DNA of 64,000 nucleotides from positions 62,001-126,000 of the forward strand of contig NZ_JABWQP020000011.1 in the NCBI RefSeq assembly GCF_014268505.2, in the 5' to 3' direction. Below the pieces are notes generated by a model that was not told where the DNA came from, did no database searches, and saw only the letters and a program-made list of their open reading frames with translations. Of the stretch, positions 24,973 through 33,412 are shown piece by piece. The first letter of the stretch is position 1; each line of letters opens with the position of its first letter. A program made the position numbers and the translations under genes. This DNA comes from Pseudomonas khorasanensis. GTDB lineage: Bacteria; Pseudomonadota; Gammaproteobacteria; Pseudomonadales; Pseudomonadaceae.

Positions 24973-26583
24973 ATGAAGATGACGAGAGACGGATCTCTGG
25001 TTGCGGCGCTGCCCGCACCAGTGCTTTTGCCAAAAAAACGCTGGATCGCACCGACTCTGCAGAGCATCGCCCTGATGCTGTTGCTGGCCGGCATGGCCAT
25101 GGCCGATGGGGCGCTGTATATCGGCATGCCACTGGCGGTGCTGATTATCTGGCTACCCCGACTGCGTTCACGCACCGTTCCTCATGCTGTACCGGTCGAT
25201 ACCTCCAGCGCGTTGTCCGCGCTGACCCGTGATCTTTCCTACACCACCAGCCATAACGCGCTGTCAGCCGCTGGCGTGGCGTTCTCCGTCAAGGCGCTGG
25301 CGAGCAAACTCCAATCGCAACTCGACGCGGCGGCGCAGATCGTCAGCAGCGCCGAGGTGATGATCGCCACTGAACAAGCGACATCGCAGCTCAGCCGTGA
25401 AGCACTGAACGCTGCCAGCGAGGCGCACCACAGCAGCGCGGCGGGGCGTAGCGAACTGCTCGACTCCATCTCCCGCATGCACCAGCTCAGTCAGCGCGCC
25501 AATGCCAGTCGCGAGTTGATCGAAGCCCTCAGCGTGCGCAGTGACGACATACAGCGGGTGACGCTGGTGATTCAGTCGATTGCCAGCCAGACCAATCTGC
25601 TGGCTTTGAACGCAGCCATTGAAGCGGCCCGGGCCGGTGAACATGGTCGCGGTTTCGCCGTGGTCGCCGACGAGGTGCGCGGCTTGGCGGCGCGTACGGC
25701 GGCTGCGACGGGCGAGGTCGGTGAGATGGTCGCTGACATTCAGCAGCGGACGACTCAGGTGGTGGCGCAAATTCGCGAATTATCGAGTGATCTGCACACT
25801 GGCGTCGAACAGGTCGAGCACACCGGTCAGCATCTTGAGAACATCGCGCGACTGGCGGCCGGGGTGGAAGCTCAGGTGAGCGAGATCGCCCGTGGCGCGC
25901 AAACCAATCGCGAGCAACTCGACGGACTGTTTATCGCCGTCGAGCAAATGCGCAGCGACCTGGCAATCAGCGATCAACAGACCCGCCGTCTCGCCGAGGC
26001 GGCTGTGCAAATGGAAGGGCAGGCGGAAACCATCAGCGAGCGTCTGGCCGAGGTGGGCCTGGACGACTACCACCAGCGCATTTATGACTTGGCCCGGGAA
26101 GGTGCGAGCCAGATCGCGTTACGCTTCGAGGCGGACGTTGAGCAGGGCCGGATCAGCCTGGAGGACTTGTTCGATCGCACCTATCAGTCGATTCCAGGTA
26201 CCGAACCGGCCAAGTATCAGACCCGTTTCGATCGCTACACCGATCAGGTATTGCCGGCGATTCAGGAACCGTTGCTGCTGCGCCACGAAGGGCTGGTGTT
26301 CGCGATCGCCTGCACGCAGCAAGGGTATGTGCCAACGCATAACCAGGCGTTCAGTCAGCCGTTGACCGGTGATGTCAAGGTCGACACGGTGAACAACCGC
26401 ACCAAGCGCAAATTTGCCGACCGCACCGGAATCCGTTGCGGCAGCCATCAGAAACCGGTGCTGTTGCAAACTTACACGCGCGACACTGGCGAACTCATGC
26501 ACGATCTTTCGGTGCCAATCATGATAGGCGGGCGGCACTGGGGCGGGTTGCGTCTGGGTTATAAACCTGAGAGCCCGCGCTGA
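24973..26583 (+). CDS. Methyl-accepting chemotaxis protein with C-terminal ligand-domain-like extension
   Basis: The 536-residue protein has two adjacent N-terminal membrane helices (about 27-62) with almost no periplasmic loop. The signalling domain follows, with the hairpin tip QTNLLALNAAIEAARAGEHGRGFAVVADEVR (about 208-238). After it come about 175 further residues (about 360-536) that look like a globular, probably cytosolic, sensor-like domain (DLFDRTYQSIPGTEPAKYQT; LSVPIMIGGRHWGGLRLGY). The reversed order, output before input, differs from classical chemoreceptors. ATG 24973 and ATG 24979 are both possible behind GGGG. It stands alone. Confidence 0.85.
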   Translation: MKMTRDGSLVAALPAPVLLPKKRWIAPTLQSIALMLLLAGMAMADGALYIGMPLAVLIIWLPRLRSRTVPHAVPVDTSSALSALTRDLSYTTSHNALSAAGVAFSVKALASKLQSQLDAAAQIVSSAEVMIATEQATSQLSREALNAASEAHHSSAAGRSELLDSISRMHQLSQRANASRELIEALSVRSDDIQRVTLVIQSIASQTNLLALNAAIEAARAGEHGRGFAVVADEVRGLAARTAAATGEVGEMVADIQQRTTQVVAQIRELSSDLHTGVEQVEHTGQHLENIARLAAGVEAQVSEIARGAQTNREQLDGLFIAVEQMRSDLAISDQQTRRLAEAAVQMEGQAETISERLAEVGLDDYHQRIYDLAREGASQIALRFEADVEQGRISLEDLFDRTYQSIPGTEPAKYQTRFDRYTDQVLPAIQEPLLLRHEGLVFAIACTQQGYVPTHNQAFSQPLTGDVKVDTVNNRTKRKFADRTGIRCGSHQKPVLLQTYTRDTGELMHDLSVPIMIGGRHWGGLRLGYKPESPR

Positions 26584-26697
26584 TCGATTGTTACGGTTGA
26601 CGCAATGAATCTGTGCACGGCCATTGCTGTTTCCTCACGAAGGAAGGCTATAACCTGACCACTTAGTTAGGTAGCTATTTATTTCGGAGGAAGCCAC

Positions 26698-26901
26698 ATG
26701 CATTGCAGGGTGGATATTGCGGTGATGATCGGCAGCGGTGTGCCGGCCGGTCTGCGCGCAATGGGTCGGAGCGTTTGCTGGGTGGTTTTGCTCAACGGTG
26801 AGCGTCGCGGCACGGCGTTCGCCAGCCGTGATGAGGCGGAAGAGTGCAAGGCCGCCTGGCTCGAACAACTGAACATCGAGCCCGGCGATCGCCTGCACTG
26901 A
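26698..26901 (+). CDS. Small conserved protein (DUF2188-like), 67 residues
   Basis: CGGAGGAAG sits directly before ATG 26698, giving clear translational support. The protein ends in GRSVCWVVLLNGERRGTAFASRDEAEECKAAWLEQL, a pattern resembling the short beta-beta-alpha DUF2188-type module also seen in the protein at 45108-45305 (WRVCTEGDRLASFASREEAMAYAAAL). The function is unknown. It is convergent with the DUF2789 gene, six bases away. Confidence 0.72.
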   Translation: MHCRVDIAVMIGSGVPAGLRAMGRSVCWVVLLNGERRGTAFASRDEAEECKAAWLEQLNIEPGDRLH

Positions 26902-26907
26902 TCGCCC

Positions 26908-27147
26908 TTATTTGCCGCGGTGCAGGCGTACGTTCAGCTCATCGACAATGGGTGCTTCTTCGCCATCCGCAAGCAGCCAGTCTTTGAGTAATTGCGCCTG
27001 TTGCGGCGTCCAGAAATCGGCATCGATGAGTTTGGTATCCGGGTCCAGCGGATGGTCTTCGACAAAGTCGTTGATCGACGCCTCATCCGACGGCAAGCCC
27101 AACTGTTCAAAAAGGGTGGTCAGGTTAAGCTCGGTTGGCAGTTCCAT
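26908..27147 (-). CDS. DUF2789 family protein
   Basis: This 79-residue acidic protein contains LTTLFEQLGLPSDEASINDFVEDH and FWTPQQAQLLKDWLLADGEEAPIVDELNVRL, the two conserved blocks of DUF2789. ATG 27147 lies six bases after AGGAG and is preferred over the ATG directly before it. No function is known for the family; members are cytosolic and widespread in Pseudomonas and relatives. Confidence 0.87.
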   Translation of the reverse strand: MELPTELNLTTLFEQLGLPSDEASINDFVEDHPLDPDTKLIDADFWTPQQAQLLKDWLLADGEEAPIVDELNVRLHRGK

Positions 27148-27197
27148 CATCTACTCCTGGGTCGGTGCCGGTACGGCTTGTTCGTTCACTCCCCTTA

Positions 27198-27470
27198 TCA
27201 GAGGCAGCCGCTGGCGTGGAGTTCGATTTTTGATTCAAGCGAGCGGGCGAGGGCGCACGCTTCGTTGTGGTTGCCGCGGAAACCTCTGACAAGTCCCGTT
27301 GATGTTTCCTTGATGTGAAAGAAAGCGATCCCTGCGGGCACCACTTGAAAGTTCGGGGTTTGGTGATTGTTAGAAGATGTCGGCAGGTGATCGAGTCCAC
27401 CAACATGCATCGCCAGAGGTCTGTTGATTCGCGCGTCAGCCGACGTGGCAAAATGAGTCAAAGTGCACAT
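27198..27470 (-). CDS. Small conserved hypothetical protein, 90 residues
   Basis: AAGGA lies six bases before ATG 27470. The C-terminal half (FQVVPAGIAFFHIKETSTGLVRGFRGNHNEACALARSLE, about 41-79) reads as a compact beta-beta-alpha unit with a FRGNHNEA motif and resembles small Pseudomonas proteins of unknown function. The N-terminal 35 residues look disordered. It is in the same direction as the DUF2789 gene, 50 bases upstream of it, and may be co-transcribed. Confidence 0.65.
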   Translation of the reverse strand: MCTLTHFATSADARINRPLAMHVGGLDHLPTSSNNHQTPNFQVVPAGIAFFHIKETSTGLVRGFRGNHNEACALARSLESKIELHASGCL

Positions 27471-27890
27471 GTGAAGTCCTTTTCATCAGTCGGCCGGGAT
27501 TTAACGGCCTTTGCGGGTAGTCGTAATGAGCATCGCTGCTCTAGAATCGCCAGTACCTGTTGACGACCGGGCTTATCTAAAGCAATTTTTCGCCAGCGAT
27601 ATGTCGGAAGAGTGCTTTTTTTCGTGAGAAATTTCCCTAAAGTTCGAAGTCAGATTCGCTCCAGTCGCACTTGAGGCTTTTTCCTTCAAGGTTTGGCGAT
27701 TCCAGAGCGGGTTTCACTAATGACAATCCAGTAGTCTACGAACCTCGCGATTCATAAGCGCCTTTCTCGCTTCGGGTTTTTGAGTGATTTGGCAGTTTTC
27801 ATCGGCTTGGCCGTTTCTTCGCCGTGCGCGTTTTTCGGTGCACGGTTTTTCAGATGTGGGGATGTTTCTTTGGCAGTCAGTAATCTCGAT
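27471..27890. other. Spacer with weak antisense basic reading frame
   Basis: The 420 bases before the gene at 27891 show no REP or clear promoter. The part at 27752-27890 reads on the reverse strand as a Lys/Arg-rich frame ending KSLKNPKRERRL, and on the forward strand as a Phe/Leu-rich extension of the following gene. Neither can be confirmed from this sequence alone. Confidence 0.4.
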
Positions 27891-28340
27891 ATGCATGCTT
27901 TGTTCGTGCTGGGTGATTTGCGCGCAAAGCTGGTCAAGCAATTCCAATCACGTTTTGTTTACATCACCGAGCAAAACGCCGAAGGCATTTACGTCGCTGA
28001 GATCGATACCGAGAGTGCGTTGGTCGTCGATGACAAACCGGGGCTTAAACTCAAGGTTGGCGATCACTTCATCGCGTCGGTTCTGCCCAGCCGTGAAGGC
28101 GGCAAGCTGGACATCCGCTTTCGGGACATCAAGCTGACGGTCTACGGCTTGGGCGATTACGCGTTCGTCAGCACCGCCGACGGTCACGCGATTCTGTTCA
28201 AGGAAGGTCATAACGTCGTGACTGTGTTTGCCGCCAACGAGCAGTTGCAGGAAGGCTTGACCAAAACCTTGAAAGCCGTCACCGCCAAGGCCGCGAAATG
28301 GCGCAAAGGCGAACTGGTGACCTTCAAGGCCAGCGAGTGA
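27891..28340 (+). CDS. Conserved hypothetical protein, about 149 residues
   Basis: Starting at ATG 27891 the protein begins MHALFVLGDLRAKLVKQFQS and has a beta-rich middle (VDDKPGLKLKVGDHFIASVLPS; GKLDIRFRDIKLTVYGLGDYAFVS), ending in a Lys-rich helix. There are no membrane segments. I do not recognise a family. A TTG at 27780 would add 37 Phe/Cys-rich residues that look non-coding, and no strong ribosome site marks either start. The next gene overlaps its stop (GTGA), so they form an operon. Confidence 0.68.
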   Translation: MHALFVLGDLRAKLVKQFQSRFVYITEQNAEGIYVAEIDTESALVVDDKPGLKLKVGDHFIASVLPSREGGKLDIRFRDIKLTVYGLGDYAFVSTADGHAILFKEGHNVVTVFAANEQLQEGLTKTLKAVTAKAAKWRKGELVTFKASE

Positions 28341-28534
28341 GTCGCGCAGAGTTTCATTCGCAGAACCTGCAAAGCGCATGCGAAGAAGCGCAGCGATTGT
28401 TCGCCAGAAAAGGCGAACTGCAAGGTGCGTGGCTGGGATGGGTGGCCTCGCATATTTATGCGCTGCGACCTGCGGCCTACGCCAGCATGGTAAGACGCGA
28501 GCTGCAAAAGCTGCAGGAAAAATCTGAAACGTAG
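28337..28534 (+). CDS. Small hypothetical protein coupled to the preceding gene, 65 residues
   Basis: The GTG at 28337 overlaps the upstream stop as GTGA, classic translational coupling. The product is a helical, basic protein with AEFHSQNLQSACEEAQRLFARKGELQGAWLGWVASHIYALRP. No family is recognised. The overlap and the well-formed amphipathic helices are the main evidence that it is real. Confidence 0.65.
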   Translation: MSRAEFHSQNLQSACEEAQRLFARKGELQGAWLGWVASHIYALRPAAYASMVRRELQKLQEKSET

Positions 28535-28659
28535 CCTCGTGCGCAGCATGCCCCGGAAAAAGCAGGAACCTCGGCTAAAGTCAGTGGACTGAGTAATTCC
28601 AGGCTTGCGCTCCAGTCAGGCCAAACTGCCATTGCTGTGAACAGCACGAGGTGCAATGC

Positions 28660-29676
28660 ATGAAAGGATTTCGACGGTTACTGGCCGCCAGCGTGGCGAC
28701 GTTCGGTTTGCTGGCGTCAGCCCAAGCGGTAACGGCGGCACAGGCACCGATCCACTTTGCCGACCTTAATTGGGAAAGCGGCAGTCTGATCACCGAGGTG
28801 CTGCGGGTCATCGTCGAGAAGGGCTATGGCCTGCCGACCGATACCTTGCCCGGCACCACCATCACGCTGGAAACCGCGCTGGCCAATAACGACATTCAGG
28901 TCATTGGCGAGGAGTGGGCCGGGCGCAGTCCGGTCTGGATCAAGGCCGAAGCTGAAGGCAAGGTCGTGGGCCTTGGCGATACGGTGAAGGGCGCTACCGA
29001 AGGCTGGTGGGTACCTGAATACGTGATCAAGGGGGACCCGGCCAAAGGCATCAAGCCGCTGGCGCCGGATTTGCGCAGTGTCGCTGATCTGAAAAAATAC
29101 AAGGACGTGTTCAAGGACCCGGAAAGCCCTGGCAAAGGTCGCTTCCTGAACAGCCCGATCGGCTGGACCTCGGAAGTGGTCAACAAGCAGAAACTCACGG
29201 CTTACGGCTTGCAGTACGATTACACCAACTTCCGCAGCGGCTCGGGTGCGGCGCTGGACGCCGAGATCAGTTCTTCGATTCGTCGCGGCAAACCGGTGCT
29301 GTTCTATTACTGGTCGCCGACGCCACTGCTGGGCAAGTTCAAACTGGTGCAGCTGGAAGAGCCGCCGTTTGATGCCGAGGCCTGGAAGACGCTCACGGAT
29401 GCCGATAACGCCAATCCAAAACCGACCCGCTCCCTGGCGTCCAGGCTGTCGATCGGCGTGTCTGCGCCGTTTCAGAAGCAGCATCCGCAGATTGCCGAGT
29501 TCTTCAGCAAGGTGGACTTTCCGATCGAACCGTTGAACAAGGCGCTGGCAGACATGAGTGAGAAACACACCGCCCCTCGTGAGGCGGCGGTGGCATTCAT
29601 GAAAGCGCATCCGGATGTGTGGCAGGCGTGGCTGGCCAAGGATGTGGCTGACAAGGTGACGGCTGATCTGAGATAA
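28660..29676 (+). CDS. Glycine betaine/proline-type ABC substrate-binding protein
   Basis: This 338-residue periplasmic protein begins with a Sec signal peptide (MKGFRRLLAASVATFGLLASAQAVTAA, cleavage near 26-29) followed by an OpuAC-type domain. Trp-rich pocket stretches typical of quaternary-amine binding are visible in EEWAGRSPVW and TEGWWVPEY. ATG 28660 has GAGG eight bases upstream; a GTG at 28651 is less likely. No ABC permease or ATPase is adjacent, so it is an orphan binding protein that must use a transporter encoded elsewhere. Confidence 0.88.
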   Translation: MKGFRRLLAASVATFGLLASAQAVTAAQAPIHFADLNWESGSLITEVLRVIVEKGYGLPTDTLPGTTITLETALANNDIQVIGEEWAGRSPVWIKAEAEGKVVGLGDTVKGATEGWWVPEYVIKGDPAKGIKPLAPDLRSVADLKKYKDVFKDPESPGKGRFLNSPIGWTSEVVNKQKLTAYGLQYDYTNFRSGSGAALDAEISSSIRRGKPVLFYYWSPTPLLGKFKLVQLEEPPFDAEAWKTLTDADNANPKPTRSLASRLSIGVSAPFQKQHPQIAEFFSKVDFPIEPLNKALADMSEKHTAPREAAVAFMKAHPDVWQAWLAKDVADKVTADLR

Positions 29677-29766
29677 CGGCTCAAGGCACCGTACCGCCGA
29701 CCGGTCGTGCAAGCGCAGGAAATCCGACTACGATGGTTGTTCAAATCCCTTTCAAGGATTTCAACC

Positions 29767-30207
29767 ATGACCTTTGTGTTGGCTCAATGGCTGGTGACTG
29801 TCTTCGCGGCAATCGGTCTGATGCACGTGTATTGGGCGCTAGGTGGGCAATGGGCGGCGGCGGTGGTGGTGCCGCAAGTGCCGGTGTCGGGCTTCGTCGC
29901 CACGGTGCGACCGGCGTTCAACCCCTCAGGCTGGCTGACTCTGCTGGTCGCGGCTGCGCTGCTGGTGATTGCTGCGCTGGTGTGTATGCGAGTCGGCTGG
30001 GGAATCCCGGCGGTGCAGCACAAGGCACTGCAATGGGTGATCAGCGCCATTGCGCTGCTGATGTTTGCCCGGGCGATCGGTGATTCGAACCTGGTGGGGT
30101 TTTTCAAGGAAGTGAAGGATTCGCGCTTTGCGCGGCTTGATACGTGGGTATATTCGCCGTTGTGTGCGGCGCTTGGGGCGGGGCTGTTGGCGGTGGCTTG
30201 GGTCTAG
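29767..30207 (+). CDS. DUF3995 membrane protein
   Basis: This is a 146-residue integral membrane protein with four predicted helices (about 5-22, 55-75, 87-105, 128-145). The family start IGLMHVYWALGGQW and the late motif ARAIGDSNLVGFFK identify DUF3995. AAGGA lies before ATG 29767. No function is known. It is monocistronic and ends at a strong hairpin shared with the convergent antiporter operon. Confidence 0.85.
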   Translation: MTFVLAQWLVTVFAAIGLMHVYWALGGQWAAAVVVPQVPVSGFVATVRPAFNPSGWLTLLVAAALLVIAALVCMRVGWGIPAVQHKALQWVISAIALLMFARAIGDSNLVGFFKEVKDSRFARLDTWVYSPLCAALGAGLLAVAWV

Positions 30208-30220
30208 AAAAGCAAAGTCA

Positions 30221-30261
30221 AAAGATCGTCCGATCGCGGCCCGAGCCTTCGGACGATCTTT
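30221..30261. terminator. Bidirectional terminator between DUF3995 gene and Mrp operon
   Basis: AAAGATCGTCCG (30221-30232) and CGGACGATCTTT (30250-30261) form a perfect 12-bp stem around a 17-base loop, between convergent stop codons. Confidence 0.8.
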
Positions 30262-30272
30262 GAATTGAATAC

Positions 30273-30635
30273 CTACCGACCACTTTCAGTCCGACGACTG
30301 CTGACCTCAGCCGGTACGTCATCGCCAGCCATACGCTTGCGGAACAACGCCGCCCGCGCCAGCAACAGGGTCGTCACCGGCACGGTGATCGCCAGCAGGA
30401 CCGGAATCAGCCAGGCATGCACCACCGGCCCGGACTTCAACGCCGAAAAGCAGATGATCGACGCCAGTGCTACACACCACGCACCGATCGTCGAGGCCAG
30501 CGCTGGCGGGTGCATGCGCTGGAAGTAATCCTTCATGCGCAGCAGTCCGGTTGCGCCAAGCAATGTAAACACGCCGCTGAGCACCAGCAGAATGGCCACT
30601 GGAACCTCGATCCACAAAGACAAGTCGGCATTCAT
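30273..30635 (-). CDS. mnhG: Na+(K+)/H+ antiporter subunit G
   Basis: This 120-residue protein with three membrane helices is the last subunit gene of the Mrp/Mnh/Pha operon. The family stretches GVFTLLGATGLLRMKDYFQRMHPPALASTIG and ALASIICF are clear. MnhG joins the multi-subunit complex that exchanges cytoplasmic Na+ or K+ for protons. Its ATG overlaps the subunit F stop by four bases (ATGA), showing tight coupling. Confidence 0.93.
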   Translation of the reverse strand: MNADLSLWIEVPVAILLVLSGVFTLLGATGLLRMKDYFQRMHPPALASTIGAWCVALASIICFSALKSGPVVHAWLIPVLLAITVPVTTLLLARAALFRKRMAGDDVPAEVSSRRTESGR

Positions 30636-30910
30636 TCGATCACCTCGCCACGCAGCAGGAATTTCGCCAGGGCAAACGAGCCGACGAAGCCGAACAGCGC
30701 GATGAGTAGCGCTGCTTCGAAGTAAGTGTCACTGGCGTACCGAATGCCCAGCGTCAGCATCATCAGCATGGCGACGATGTACAGGTAGTCCAGCGCCAGT
30801 ACCCGGTCCTGAGCCGACGGCCCCTTGAACAGGCGCACCAGGGTCAGCGCCATCGCCAAGCAGTAAAGGAACAGCGTCAGCAGAATCGCGTTCGACAGTA
30901 GTGGACTCAT
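30632..30910 (-). CDS. mnhF: Na+(K+)/H+ antiporter subunit F
   Basis: The 92-residue subunit has three membrane helices and the family motif RLFKGPSAQDRVLALDYL (about 26-43). The ATG at 30910 overlaps the end of subunit E by four bases, and its stop overlaps subunit G. The long open frame upstream in the same phase is a shadow of subunits E and D. It forms part of the assembled antiporter with A/B, C, D, E and G. Confidence 0.92.
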   Translation of the reverse strand: MSPLLSNAILLTLFLYCLAMALTLVRLFKGPSAQDRVLALDYLYIVAMLMMLTLGIRYASDTYFEAALLIALFGFVGSFALAKFLLRGEVIE

Positions 30911-31395
30911 TCGAAAATCTCCATCAACGGCCGCTCGTAAGTGCTCTTGAAGTGCTCTATAAACTGCGCCTCGTCGTCCAGATCCCAGACGTGCAGCAAC
31001 AGTACACTGCGGTCCAGTGCCAGTTCCGACCATACGGTGCCAGGCACCACGGTGCAGATCATCGCCAGTGCCGCCAGACCGTGGGCGTCGCGCAAGTCCA
31101 GCGGCACTTTGATAAAGCACGAGTTGGGCGGGCGACGACCGGCGCGGAGTACACCTCTTGCAACGATCAGGTTTGACATGATCACGTCGCGTCCGACCAG
31201 GAAGAACAGGCGCACAATGGTGCCGGGTCGGCGGATGTGCGCACGTTTCGGGCGCAACTTGCGCATCATCAAAGGTGCGGCGAAACCCAGCGCGGCGCCG
31301 AGTAACAGGTTGCCTGGGCTGACCGACAGGTTCAGCGTCAGCCACAGGATCCACAGTGCAAGCGATAACCAGGGAGCCGGGAACAGTCGATTCAT
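30907..31395 (-). CDS. mnhE: Na+(K+)/H+ antiporter subunit E
   Basis: This 162-residue subunit has N-terminal hydrophobic helices (about 8-25 and 29-43) and a cytoplasmic C-terminal domain with ALAMICTVVPGTVWSELA and VLLLHVWDLDDE, the strongly conserved MnhE blocks. It overlaps subunit D upstream and subunit F downstream by four bases each. Confidence 0.92.
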   Translation of the reverse strand: MNRLFPAPWLSLALWILWLTLNLSVSPGNLLLGAALGFAAPLMMRKLRPKRAHIRRPGTIVRLFFLVGRDVIMSNLIVARGVLRAGRRPPNSCFIKVPLDLRDAHGLAALAMICTVVPGTVWSELALDRSVLLLHVWDLDDEAQFIEHFKSTYERPLMEIFE

Positions 31396-33071
31396 GGCTG
31401 CGCCTCCTGCATGTCGGCTTTGGCTTGCGGGCCTGGGACGGCACGGGTACCGAGGACGGCCAGCACGTATTGCTGTGGATTGGCCAGCGCATCGGCGGTT
31501 GCCTGGGTGTAGCGCAACAGTGGTTCAGCCTTGAAGGTCAAAGCGATGCTCAGCGCGAGCAGCAGGAAAATCGGCGCGCATTCCAGTTTGCGCAACAACG
31601 GCGACGGGCGTTCTTCTGGCGTCCAGAATCGCTGGATGCCAAGGCGAGAGAACGCCATCAAGGAGGCGAGCCCGGTAAGAATCAGCAGTGCCAACAATCC
31701 CCATGCACCGGGGGACAGCGGTGCCTCAATGCCCAGACCCAGCGGGTTGAGCAATGCACCGATCAGGCTGAGCTTGCCGATAAATCCGGACAGCGGCGGC
31801 ATACCGATTATCAGCAGCGCGCAGGCAATGAAGCTCAAACCGAGGAAGGCCATGGTCCACGGAATGACCTGACCGACCACGGCTTTCTGTTCGTCGTCGA
31901 GGTTGATGCCTTTTGGCGGCTGCAGAGATTCCTGTGGGCGCGGCAGTAACTCGCTTTCGTCTTCCAGCGGAATCTCGTTGGCTGAACGTGAGCGCTCGAT
32001 CAATTCGGCGAGCAGGAACAGCGCGCTCAGCGCCAGCGTCGAGCTGACCAGATAGAAAAGCGCCGCACCGATCAGGTTTGGCTGGGCAAAACCAATCGCC
32101 GAAAGGAGGATGCCTGCCGACACCAGGATGCTCAGGCTGGCCATGCGCTCCAGCCGTTGCGCGGCAAGAATCGCCAGCGCCGCAACGGCCATGGTCGCCA
32201 TGCCGCCGTAGATCAGCCAGTCGCCGCCGAAATAGGCCGAAGCACCGGCCTGTCCTGAGAACAACAGTGTCCATAATCGCAGCAAGGTGTAGACGCCGAC
32301 CTTGGTCATGATCGCGAACATCGCCGCCACCGGCGCGCTGGCCGAGGAATAAGCCGGCACCAACCAGAAGTTCAGCGGCCACATGCCAGCCTTGGCCAGA
32401 AATGCGACCGCGAGAATCCCCGCGCCGGCATGCAGCAAACCACGATCGGCCTCGGGCACCAGCGGGATTTTCATGGCCAGGTCGGCCATGTTCAGCGTGC
32501 CGGTGACCCCATAGATCAGCGCGGCGCCGATCAGGAACAACGAGGAGGCGAGCAGGTTGATGGAGATGTAGTGCAAACCTGACGACACCCGCGCCCGGCC
32601 GGACCCATGCAGCAGCAAGCCGTAGGAGGCGGCGAGCAACACTTCGAAGAACACGAACAGGTTGAACAGGTCCGCCGTCAGGAAGGCGCCATACAGGCCC
32701 ATCAGCTGAATCTGAAACAGCGCGTGGAAACTCGACCCCGCACCGTCCCAGCGCGCCATGGCAAAGAGCAGGGCGCTGACGCCGATGATTCCCGTCAGCA
32801 CCAGCATCAGTGCGGACAAACGATCAACCACAAGAACGATGCCGAACGGTGCCTGCCAGTTGCCCGGCAAATACACACCGATCGAGCCGGGTACACCGGT
32901 GGTTTGGGTCCATTGCAGCAGCATCACCGAAATGAACAGGCCGACAAGGCTGGAGAACAGGTTGATTTTCGCTTTCAGCGGCCGGTGTTTCTCGCCCAGC
33001 ATCAGCATGATCGCGGCGGTCAGCAGTGGCAGCAGAATTGGTGCTGCGATCAGGTGAGTCATTGCCATCAT
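31392..33071 (-). CDS. mnhD: Na+(K+)/H+ antiporter subunit D
   Basis: The 559-residue, roughly 14-helix protein is homologous to the proton-pumping NuoL/M/N subunits of complex I. Typical motifs include the HYISINLLASSLF region and GMWPLNFWLVPAYSSASAPVAAMF, with the Lys of LAKAGMWPLNFWL in a membrane helix. It is slightly longer than most MnhD because of a charged cytoplasmic loop at about 360-400 (RSRSANEIPLEDESELLPRP). ATG 33071 overlaps the subunit C stop. Confidence 0.93.
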   Translation of the reverse strand: MMAMTHLIAAPILLPLLTAAIMLMLGEKHRPLKAKINLFSSLVGLFISVMLLQWTQTTGVPGSIGVYLPGNWQAPFGIVLVVDRLSALMLVLTGIIGVSALLFAMARWDGAGSSFHALFQIQLMGLYGAFLTADLFNLFVFFEVLLAASYGLLLHGSGRARVSSGLHYISINLLASSLFLIGAALIYGVTGTLNMADLAMKIPLVPEADRGLLHAGAGILAVAFLAKAGMWPLNFWLVPAYSSASAPVAAMFAIMTKVGVYTLLRLWTLLFSGQAGASAYFGGDWLIYGGMATMAVAALAILAAQRLERMASLSILVSAGILLSAIGFAQPNLIGAALFYLVSSTLALSALFLLAELIERSRSANEIPLEDESELLPRPQESLQPPKGINLDDEQKAVVGQVIPWTMAFLGLSFIACALLIIGMPPLSGFIGKLSLIGALLNPLGLGIEAPLSPGAWGLLALLILTGLASLMAFSRLGIQRFWTPEERPSPLLRKLECAPIFLLLALSIALTFKAEPLLRYTQATADALANPQQYVLAVLGTRAVPGPQAKADMQEAQP

Positions 33072-33412
33072 TCTTTAGGCTCCCGGCCGTCGACGTGGTC
33101 GGTGCCGGTCAAGCCGCGCGAGGCGAGCAAAACGACAAGAAACAGAGCGGTCATGGCGAAGCTGATGACGATAGCCGTCAGCACGAGTGCCTGGGGCAGC
33201 GGGTCGGTGTAGTGCAGCAGATCCTGGGTTACGCCGTCCTTGATCACCGGCTCTTTGCCGATGAACAGGCTGCCCATGCTGAAAATAAACAGGTTGACTG
33301 CATACGACAGCAGGCACAGGCCCATGACCACCTGAAACGTTCGCGGTCGCAGGATCAGCCAGACCCCGGACGCGGCGAGAATGCCGATGGCGATTGCGAT
33401 GACTTCTTCCAT
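33068..33412 (-). CDS. mnhC: Na+(K+)/H+ antiporter subunit C
   Basis: This 114-residue, three-helix protein is homologous to NuoK. Visible motifs are GILAASGVWLILRPRTFQVVMGLCLLSYAVNLFIF and YTDPLPQALVLTAIVISFA. ATG 33412 overlaps the stop of the large A/B subunit (ATGA). The much longer open frame in this phase, reaching 34498, is antisense-like Arg/Pro-rich shadow sequence. Confidence 0.93.
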   Translation of the reverse strand: MEEVIAIAIGILAASGVWLILRPRTFQVVMGLCLLSYAVNLFIFSMGSLFIGKEPVIKDGVTQDLLHYTDPLPQALVLTAIVISFAMTALFLVVLLASRGLTGTDHVDGREPKE

